From assembly GCA_003533825.1 (NCBI GenBank), contig DQCG01000171.1, positions 6,713 to 13,106 of the forward strand: DNA of 6,394 nt. The letters are read 5' to 3'. Numbering within the stretch: the stretch's first letter is position 1; every line of letters starts with the position of its first letter. This stretch comes from Phycisphaerales bacterium (GTDB lineage Bacteria; Planctomycetota; Phycisphaerae; Sedimentisphaerales; Anaerobacaceae). The position numbers and the translations under genes are program-made. The notes under the pieces are model-generated. The model worked only from the letters and a program-made list of their open reading frames with translations, was not told where the DNA came from and did no database searches. This document shows positions 1 to 5,700 of the stretch, piece by piece.

Positions 1-456
1 TGCAAAGTTACTGTCGCTACGAACGCGACCCGCGGCAACGTGGTGCTGGAAGATGCCTCGGAAGCAACTGTGGATCTGGCCGGTGCAACAGATATTCAAA
101 TCGGTGGTGCCGGCAGCTACACGGGCCCGCAGCCTGATGAATGGCAGGCCGTAGGAGAACCCGATTGCTGGATCGCCAGTATTAACGCGAGACAGTGCCA
201 CGGCGACGCCGATGGTGCATCTCAGGGCAAGCAGAAATACTGGGTATCAACCAACGATCTGGACGTTCTGATTGCAGCCTGGAACAAAAGCTTTGCTCAG
301 ATTGAAGGCCAGACTGTTGGTGACGTTCCTTTGATTTGTGCCGATTTCGATCATCTGTCCCAGGGTAAGCAGAAATATCGTGTATCGACCAACGACCTGG
401 ACATCTTGATTGCCAACTGGCAGGCTGCCGATAGTCCGGCTCCTGACTGTCCGTAA
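1..456 (+). CDS. C-terminal part of a large secreted protein with two dockerin-like repeats (5' end outside window)
   Basis: The reading frame is open from base 1 to the TAA at 454-456, giving the last 151 residues of a longer protein; no credible start lies inside the window. Residues 1-50 are beta-rich and low in charge (NVVLEDASEATVDLAGA), like the end of a repetitive extracellular domain. Residues 56-150 hold two calcium-loop-like repeats. Repeat 1 (about 67-94) has DADG, then STNDLDVLIAAW. Repeat 2 (about 113-140) has DFDH, then STNDLDILIANW. Four cysteines (56, 66, 113, 150) bracket the repeats and could form disulfides. Known: dockerin-type repeats bind calcium through spaced Asp/Asn residues and dock proteins to partners. 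Seen: the Asp pattern and the L..L...W helix are present, but about eight residues are inserted in each loop, so this is a lineage variant rather than a classical cellulosomal dockerin. Inferred: extracellular or cell-surface location, with a C-terminal attachment role. The function of the main body cannot be judged because it is missing. Confidence 0.82.
   Translation, partial: CKVTVATNATRGNVVLEDASEATVDLAGATDIQIGGAGSYTGPQPDEWQAVGEPDCWIASINARQCHGDADGASQGKQKYWVSTNDLDVLIAAWNKSFAQIEGQTVGDVPLICADFDHLSQGKQKYRVSTNDLDILIANWQAADSPAPDCP
199..420 (+). repeat. Tandem dockerin-like repeat, two copies 138 bases apart
   Basis: Bases 199-282 and 337-420 encode homologous 28-residue units. Over the cores 223-282 and 361-420 I count 48 identical bases of 60. 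Both cores carry SQGKQKY, then VSTNDLD, then a helix ending in W. Several differences are third-position changes, which suggests an old or selected duplication. The linker between the units is residues 95-112. Confidence 0.8.
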
Positions 457-544
457 CGCACCAGGATTCGGAGCCGCATCAATTGGTAGATTTAAAGTTA
501 GAGACCTGGATATTTCAAATAGATCGTATCTTTTCGACGAAATG

Positions 545-551
545 AAAGGAG
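545..551 (+). promoter_or_regulatory. Shine-Dalgarno site of the PEP-CTERM gene
   Basis: AAAGGAG lies 3 bases before the ATG at 555 and 6 bases before the ATG at 558. The spacing favours 558 slightly, which would shorten the protein by a single Met. The rest of the gap 457-554 shows no convincing terminator or promoter. It holds only a 7-bp inverted repeat, CGGCTCC (437-443) with GGAGCCG (470-476), which overlaps the previous stop codon and has no T-run. Confidence 0.7.
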
Positions 552-554
552 AAG

Positions 555-1055
555 ATGATGAGAAAAATGTTAGTTTTGATTTTGGTTCTTGGACTGGCAT
601 CGGCTGCGAACGCTATGCTCATCAAAGTCGATGACCAGGAAGGTGACTCTTTTGAAGTTGATGTAAAGACCACAATTACCGTAGTAAGCGAGGATTCTTC
701 CAGTTGGCTGGGTTATATTATTGTTGAAGAAGGAGGTGCCGGAGTATTGGAGAACGCCGTAAAGCTGGACGCAGCAGGTGATTTGGGCGTTGCTTCGGCC
801 TATGAAGAGGCTGGCTGGGGGACCGGATTTGAGCTTTCTGCATCAACGAGCCCGGGAGGAGTTCCTGCCGTAGCCGCAGGTTCCCAGTTCAGTTTCGATT
901 ACGTCGGATCCGTAGGCGACATCGCCAGGATTTCGCTGTTCGTCGATCCTGAGTTTGACGTGCCCGCTGCATTAGTGGATGTAACGGTTGTTCCCGAGCC
1001 GATGACCATTCTATTGCTCGGTCTTGGTGGTCTGTTCCTGCGTCGTCGCAGGTAA
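555..1055 (+). CDS. PEP-CTERM sorting-signal protein, small secreted
   Basis: The protein has 166 residues. Residues 1-20 form a Sec signal peptide (basic MMRK, hydrophobic LVLILVLGL, then ANA before a likely cut after residue 20). Residues 147-149 are PEP, followed by a hydrophobic stretch (about 150-162) and RRRR at the end, the classic PEP-CTERM layout. Known: such tails are recognised by an exosortase and processed at the membrane, usually in exopolysaccharide-producing bacteria. The mature part (about 21-146) is acidic, cysteine-free, rich in Val/Ala/Gly and predicted all-beta. Blocks such as WLGYIIVEEGG and EAGWGTGFEL recall other planctomycete PEP-CTERM proteins I remember. A distant cohesin-like fold is possible but unproven. 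A good Shine-Dalgarno site supports the start at 555 or 558. The gene follows the dockerin-like gene by 98 bases on the same strand and is closed by a strong terminator. The biological role is unknown; surface or matrix location is inferred from the sorting signal. Confidence 0.9.
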   Translation: MMRKMLVLILVLGLASAANAMLIKVDDQEGDSFEVDVKTTITVVSEDSSSWLGYIIVEEGGAGVLENAVKLDAAGDLGVASAYEEAGWGTGFELSASTSPGGVPAVAAGSQFSFDYVGSVGDIARISLFVDPEFDVPAALVDVTVVPEPMTILLLGLGGLFLRRRR

Positions 1056-1062
1056 AATGTTA

Positions 1063-1076
1063 GCCTTGGCCAAGGC
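1063..1076. repeat. 14-bp perfect palindrome in the 3' untranslated region
   Basis: GCCTTGGCCAAGGC is an exact palindrome beginning 8 bases after the PEP-CTERM stop codon. As RNA it can form a 5-bp stem with a GGCC loop that is itself self-complementary. It has no T-run, so it is not a terminator; it could protect the mRNA 3' end or bind a dimeric protein. Confidence 0.6.
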
Positions 1077-1095
1077 CAACAAATTAGTTAGCCGG

Positions 1096-1127
1096 GAGGC
1101 AAGTCGAAAGGCTTGCCTCTTTTTTTT
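1096..1127 (+). terminator. Intrinsic terminator after the PEP-CTERM gene
   Basis: GAGGCAAG (1096-1103) pairs with CTTGCCTC (1112-1119). The stem extends inward through a T-G and a C-G pair to a GAAA loop at 1106-1109, giving about 10 pairs capped by a GNRA-type tetraloop. Eight T bases (1120-1127) follow directly. This is a textbook Rho-independent terminator for transcription running rightward. Confidence 0.93.
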
Positions 1128-1130
1128 GCC

Positions 1131-1159
1131 TTGCAGCTTATATCGAGGTCTCCTAAAAT
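1131..1159 (+). promoter_or_regulatory. Sigma70-like promoter of the lipoprotein gene
   Basis: TTGCAG (1131-1136, 4 of 6 to TTGACA) and TAAAAT (1154-1159, 5 of 6 to TATAAT) are separated by exactly 17 bases. The expected start of transcription falls at about 1166-1167, on the ATG of the lipoprotein gene. The promoter begins 4 bases after the preceding terminator's T-run, which suits an independently transcribed gene. Confidence 0.6.
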
Positions 1160-1166
1160 TCGGTTT

Positions 1167-1742
1167 ATGAAACGATTAGCGGTAATGCTGGTTTGCGTTT
1201 TATTCGTTCCCGCACTCAGCGGCTGCCGGAATTCCGCCGGGAACAAACGGGCAATCGAAGTAATCATCGACGGCGACGGTCAATTCCCTGATTTTCTCGT
1301 TGGCACATGGAGAGCCGACGAAGGGGGCTGGGAGTTCGTATTTGAGCCGGACGGATCAATTTCATCGGCGATAATCAGTCTCGGCAGGACAAGAATGCAG
1401 CCGGGACGAGTAACCACCGTGCCCACGCAATTGGGCGGCGAAGGAGTATACAAACCAGGCACGTGGACCGTCCAATACTCTCAGGAAAGCCGGGAACTAA
1501 TCGTTGAAATCGTAATAGACCAATTTCGTGTCGAACTCGGCGACAACATCTTACACGGCAGGAGCCGGGATTTTTTCATCGGTTCGATCTCGAAGGACGG
1601 TCAGTTGTGGTGGGCCGAACGGCTCAGCTTTCCTGAGTATGTCGTGAATACCCAGAAGTATCATGACTTCAAGCTGCCCTTCGATCCCGAAGGCAATCCC
1701 GGCGAGGGTTTACTTTTCCAAAAGGTCCCGGAATCGGAGTGA
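1167..1742 (+). CDS. Putative lipoprotein of unknown function
   Basis: The protein has 191 residues from the ATG at 1167. The frame stays open upstream to an ATG at 1113, but that lies inside the terminator hairpin. Starting at 1167 gives a clean lipoprotein signal: MKRLAVMLVCVLFVPA, then the lipobox LSGC with Cys20 as the lipidated residue. Arg21 at the +2 position is not the Asp that retains enteric lipoproteins in the inner membrane, so outer-membrane placement is possible. The rest looks beta-rich: VGTW (45-48), then alternating strands around WEFVFEPDGSI, GTWTVQYS and LIVEIVIDQF. A GTW motif near the N-terminus with an antiparallel beta pattern resembles small lipocalin-like barrels, but I cannot assign a family. 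No Shine-Dalgarno sits at the usual distance (GAGG at about 1145 is too far); the promoter position instead predicts a leaderless mRNA. Its own terminator follows, so it is probably monocistronic. Confidence 0.82.
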   Translation: MKRLAVMLVCVLFVPALSGCRNSAGNKRAIEVIIDGDGQFPDFLVGTWRADEGGWEFVFEPDGSISSAIISLGRTRMQPGRVTTVPTQLGGEGVYKPGTWTVQYSQESRELIVEIVIDQFRVELGDNILHGRSRDFFIGSISKDGQLWWAERLSFPEYVVNTQKYHDFKLPFDPEGNPGEGLLFQKVPESE

Positions 1743-1763
1743 ACTATTTTTCCCTCGGTTTGA

Positions 1764-1796
1764 CTCCTTGAGCTCAACGAACTCAAGGAGCTTTTT
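1764..1796 (+). terminator. Intrinsic terminator after the lipoprotein gene
   Basis: CTCCTTGAG (1764-1772) pairs perfectly with CTCAAGGAG (1782-1790) across a 9-base loop, followed by CTTTTT (1791-1796). The stem begins 21 bases after the stop codon of the lipoprotein gene. The T-run is shorter than at the previous terminator, but the 9-bp stem is strong. Confidence 0.88.
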
Positions 1797-1831
1797 CAAC
1801 TGCCCCACCGCCTCTTTGTTGCCGGTTTGTA

Positions 1832-1869
1832 ATATAAATGCGTTTATATATCATTAATCGCTAAAGCGA
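1832..1869. repeat. Two small inverted repeats upstream of the NIPSNAP gene promoters
   Basis: ATATAAA (1832-1838) and TTTATAT (1843-1849) flank TGCG. Ten bases on, TCGC (1858-1861) and GCGA (1866-1869) flank TAAA. Neither has a T-run in the right place for a terminator. They lie just upstream of a candidate -35 box at 1883, where regulator binding sites often sit. A regulatory role is inference only. Confidence 0.35.
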
Positions 1870-1882
1870 ACAATCCGGGACA

Positions 1883-1911
1883 TTGACGGAACGGACAGTT
1901 TCGAGTATTGT
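1883..1911 (+). promoter_or_regulatory. Candidate distal promoter of the NIPSNAP gene
   Basis: TTGACG (1883-1888, 5 of 6) and TATTGT (1906-1911, 4 of 6) are 17 bases apart. Transcription would start near 1918, leaving a leader of about 53 bases that would contain one arm of the TGTACGG/CCGTACA inverted repeat and the second candidate promoter. Confidence 0.45.
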
Positions 1912-1945
1912 ACGGATCATGTTGAAATCAAGATAAAACCGTACA
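1909..1945. repeat. Inverted repeat TGTACGG-N23-CCGTACA, possible operator
   Basis: TGTACGG (1909-1915) and CCGTACA (1939-1945) are exact 7-bp inverted copies with centres 30 bases apart, about three helical turns. They bracket the -35 box of the nearer candidate promoter and overlap the -10 boxes of both. This is the geometry of a paired repressor site; alternatively it could form a hairpin in RNA made from the distal promoter. No binding protein can be named. Confidence 0.4.
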
Positions 1946-1949
1946 TAAT
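1922..1949 (+). promoter_or_regulatory. Candidate proximal promoter of the NIPSNAP gene
   Basis: TTGAAA (1922-1927, 5 of 6) and CATAAT (1944-1949, 5 of 6) are 16 bases apart. Transcription would start at about 1956, giving a short leader of about 15 bases that includes the GGAG at 1958-1961. Confidence 0.45.
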
Positions 1950-1957
1950 AACCAAAT

Positions 1958-1961
1958 GGAG
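1958..1961 (+). promoter_or_regulatory. Shine-Dalgarno site that decides the NIPSNAP gene start
   Basis: GGAG ends 9 bases before the ATG at 1971. An in-frame ATG at 1956 has no such site upstream and would add MEKLK before the twin-arginine motif. The site therefore favours 1971. Confidence 0.6.
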
Positions 1962-1970
1962 AAATTGAAA

Positions 1971-2744
1971 ATGAAAAGACGAGACTTCCTGACGGCGGCA
2001 AGTTTTGCATCGATAGCGGGAGTGAGTTCATTTACGGCGGCTGCCGACAGCGGCAACGATAAACAGGAATACTTCGAGTTCAGGCAATACCATCTTAACG
2101 TAGGCTCGAAGAAAAGGCTGGTCGGCGATTTTCTGCGAAAGGTTGGAATCCCGGCGATGAACCACATAGGAATCGGGCCGGTCGGCGTCTTTAACACGAT
2201 GTACGGACCCAACAGCCCTACACTTTACGTGCTCATGGTGCATAAGTCGCTGGATACGGTAGCAAATTCGGCCTCGATGCTTATGGCCGATGACCAATAT
2301 CGCAATGCCGATTTTATCAATACCTCGCTGTCCGAACCGGCGTATGTCCGGATGGAAAGTTCGTTGATGGTGGCGTTTAAGGGTCTGCCGCAGCTTCGCG
2401 TGCCGGAAAAGAAGCCTCGTATTTTCGAGCTTCGCACTTACGAGAGTCACAGCATCAAGGCCGCAAAGAAAAAAATCGAGATGTTCAACGAGGGCGGCGA
2501 GATTAAGGTTTTTCTTAAGACAGGATTGCAGCCGGTCTTCTTCGGCGAGACTTTAATCGGGCCAAAAATGCCCAACCTTACTTATATGCTTGTCTTCGAC
2601 GACCTTGTAGACCGGGATGCGAAATGGAAGGTGTTCGGCGGCGATCCTGAGTGGAAGAAGCTAAGGACTAATCCCGAGTACAGGGATACCGTATCCAATA
2701 TCACCGATATAATTCTTCGCCCGACGGGGTATTCGCAAATATAG
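1971..2744 (+). CDS. Tat-exported NIPSNAP-family protein
   Basis: The protein has 257 residues from the ATG at 1971, chosen for the GGAG 9 bases upstream and for placing the Tat motif at the very start. MKRRDFL is a twin-arginine signal (RRxFL), followed by a mild hydrophobic stretch and a likely cleavage after AAA at residue 25. The mature protein has two ferredoxin-like alpha/beta halves. The first (about 34-140) opens with EYFEFRQYHL. The second (about 150-255) opens with RIFELRTYES and contains AKKKIEMF, FFGETLIG, NLTYMLVFDD and the conserved end ILRPTGYSQI. The second half is a clear NIPSNAP domain; the first looks like a diverged copy. Known: NIPSNAP proteins are dimeric alpha-beta barrel-like proteins whose bacterial function is mostly undefined. 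Export as a folded protein through Tat is inferred from the signal and could mean cofactor loading in the cytoplasm. The gene stands alone with its own promoter region and converges on the AsmA-like gene 35 bases away. Confidence 0.9.
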   Translation: MKRRDFLTAASFASIAGVSSFTAAADSGNDKQEYFEFRQYHLNVGSKKRLVGDFLRKVGIPAMNHIGIGPVGVFNTMYGPNSPTLYVLMVHKSLDTVANSASMLMADDQYRNADFINTSLSEPAYVRMESSLMVAFKGLPQLRVPEKKPRIFELRTYESHSIKAAKKKIEMFNEGGEIKVFLKTGLQPVFFGETLIGPKMPNLTYMLVFDDLVDRDAKWKVFGGDPEWKKLRTNPEYRDTVSNITDIILRPTGYSQI

Positions 2745-2779
2745 CAGGCGGCGGGACGTAAGAGAAGGGTTCGCAAATT

Positions 2780-5700
2780 TTATTTGTCCGGCTTGGAGCC
2801 GAAGATATTTAGTGTCTGTTCGAGAAGGGGCAGGGGTTTGGTCGTCACCTTGGGGTCGTGGAAGTTTCCGGTGACATCCATTCTGACAACCGCCTGGCCG
2901 AGTCCCTCGGTTAACGACTGGAAAATCGAAGGATCGTCGGTGGCAAGACGCTTTCCACGTGCGGTAAGAGCGAGGTTGATACTTTGGCTTTTCAGGTCCA
3001 TCGAGCCGGAGCCGGAAAAGGCGAGGCTCTTGCCGGCAAGGTCGAGGTTCTCTACAAAAAGTCCGTCCTGCTTAATGTAAGAATCGACATACATCCGGTC
3101 GAAAGCGTAGTCTTCCGGCCCCGATAATTGTAGTACCTGCAGAATTTTGGATAGCGGTGAAAGTTTGCCCACCTGCATGTCGCTTATTGAGAGCCTGCAT
3201 GTACCGATACGTGAAGAACTGTCTCCGAGCCTGGCATTGAGGCTTAACGAGCCGTTCATTTTCCCGCTCGTATGGCCCTCTTCAGGAGTTTTGCCTGATT
3301 TTGCGTCCGAGAGAAATTGTTTTAAGTCAACATTATCAAAACCTGTTTCCAGTACGTATTCTCCGGCCTGCTCGACGGGCTGTTTGAGTTCGAATTTACC
3401 TTTTAGTTTTCCGCCGTAGAAATCGGCAATTAAATCTTTGGTTGACCAGTTCTGCGAGTTCGGGTCATACAGGATGTCCGCTTTAAGGTTGGTGAATGAT
3501 TTGCCTTTAACTTTAATAGTGCCGCCGTCGAAGGCGCCCTGGAAGCTGCTTAAGCCTTCTCCGGTTTGGTAAATGCCTTCCGTTTTTAAGGCTGCGTTCA
3601 ATTCGGTTTTGGTGCCGTCTATTTCGAGACTGCAATCGTTAAAAATGATATCGCCGGCAAAATCAATTGATTTCCAGCCGTCATCTACGCGGGAAAGGCC
3701 TATCTTCTCAAGATCCAAATCGAAACGTCCTGCAGGTAAGAGCCTGTTGTACAGGGAGTGAACACGTTCGGGCAGGATGAGGTTTAGGCGATCGTCGAAG
3801 AAAATGTCTTTGGCCGTTAGATACAAGTGAATGCCGCTTAAGGTATTGTCGGCCAGGATTGCTTCTCCGTTTAGTATTACGGTCGCGTCGTCTTCTGTTG
3901 CCGGGACATTATCTACTATGGTCGCGGCAATGTCCTTGAGCTTGATGCTATTATCTTTTATTGTTAAGGTGCCGGTTATATCTTTCAGCGGATAGGGAAA
4001 CTTCGGGATAGTGACACTGTCGCCCAGACACTCTACAGTTATGCTGTAATCAACAGGTTCGGCAAGGCCTTCTTTGTTTATATCGGCGATGAGATTGATC
4101 CTTCCGTCCGGTTTTAATTCCGAGATTATTTTTCCCATTGAGTCGGGCAGCAGATTAAACAAGTCGTCGTTTAACAGAGTCTGTTCCAGCTTAATCGCCA
4201 GTTGATAACGGGATTGCCGGTATTCCTGATCCAGATGGATTTGGCCGGTCGAGGAAACCGAATCCCCGCCGTAGCTACCCGAGAATTCTTTAACGGTTAT
4301 CAAATGAGGAGTGAAAACGGCCTTTGCTGTTATATCGGAGATAGGAAAAGGAAATTGATCCGACTTCAAAGAGGCATTCTTGAAAGACAAATCGGCAGTA
4401 AAATCCGCAGGCCCGGAATCCTGTGTCGATATCATTATCTTTCCGTCAGCAATGCCGACGGGACAATATTTTCTGTATAAATTCTTCTGTTTCTCCGTTA
4501 ATGCGGCCTCCAGATTTATATCCAGCGGAATGTTATCTGTCTCAATTTCGAAATCATATATCGGCGGCTGATCGTCGCCGCGAGTTTCTACATCGCCGTC
4601 CAGGGTTATCTTACTCTCGCTTACCCGTGAAACGACATTCAAAAACTTTACTTTGTTTTTATTGAAAAAAAGGTTACCGGTCAGATTTTTTAATTGATAA
4701 GGAAATTGACTGTATGCGGCTTCGGCGTCGTTTAGTCCAACCGTCAGTTCTACCTCTTTGTACATTTCTGACTGTCGCTTTAGCAGGAGATTTACCGACG
4801 CATGTCCGGTGGGGGAGAAAGCTGACCAGAATTTTTTCTGTTTTGTGCTCAGTGCATCATATAAATCACTGTCGAAAGGGACCTTATCACTCGTAATCCG
4901 GATATTGTACTCAATATTCGGCCCGAAGTTCTTGCACGAACCGTCAAAGAAATACTCGACATCACCGTGCTTACCGCTCAGGTTATTAAGTTTCACGCTG
5001 TTTGTAGTAAAATCGATCTTACCGGCCAGATGCTCTATCGGGTACTGAAACTTGTAGTAGGAAAATGCGACATCCTTACAAGAAAGATGACCTGCAATCG
5101 TACTTTCGCTCAGGCTGTTTAAATTCCCCGACACCTCAAGTTCGACATCTACCAGACCCCGAGGCTGGTATCCGTCCAAAAATGCCTGCAGAGCGGTAAA
5201 CAGACCGGACTTGCCCAGAAGAACCGGCCCGACCGATGCAAGGCTGTCAAGTGATGCATTGCGTCTCGATTGCAAATCGGGTATCCTCAGCTTCAGTAAG
5301 AAATCATTGTTCCGGTCATATTTGAGCTCAGCGGCCAGCACATCTATTATCCATGCCATTTCGAGCTGGGGCACATCTACGGATGAAATTCCGCCATTAA
5401 TCGTCACGATACCCGGTTTCCACAATCCATCCAAACGGCTCTTGACGAAACCGGAAGACATCGCAGCCGTCGTTATATCAAATCTGTAGCCCTCTTCCGA
5501 TTTTCGATCGAGCCCGAAGTTCGCCTTGATAGGTACTGAAACAGCGACTTGCGCCCGTCCGTTTGAAATCTTACTATATTGCAGCGTCCCCGCTTTGAGA
5601 GTAATGCGAGGCATTTTACCAGGGATTTTCTTGTGCTGTTCGATTTTTATGCCGGATAAATTCGAGAAGCCCGTGTCCAAATCGTATTGTGCGTTGAAGA

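Noticed and set aside
437..476. Inverted repeat CGGCTCC / GGAGCCG around the stop codon of the dockerin-like gene as a terminator
   Set aside because: The 26-base loop is long, the stem is only 7 bp and no T-run follows.
247..600. 117-codon minus-strand open frame across the dockerin-like and PEP-CTERM genes
   Set aside because: It covers the reverse of the duplicated repeats and a gene boundary; the translation looks like shadow sequence.
1113..1166. Upstream ATG at 1113 as the start of the lipoprotein gene
   Set aside because: It lies inside the terminator hairpin and upstream of the promoter, and would bury the lipoprotein signal behind 18 unrelated residues.
1956..1970. ATG at 1956 as the start of the NIPSNAP gene
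   Set aside because: The GGAG at 1958-1961 overlaps this codon and is spaced for the ATG at 1971. It remains possible only if the proximal promoter gives a leaderless mRNA.
2028..2450. 140-codon minus-strand open frame opposite the NIPSNAP gene
   Set aside because: It lies wholly opposite a well-supported gene, has no ribosome site and resembles no protein family.
2732..2778. Direct repeat TTCGCAAAT at 2732-2740 and 2770-2778 at the convergent gene junction
   Set aside because: Nine bases with no other mobile-element feature is too little to call an attachment site or target duplication.
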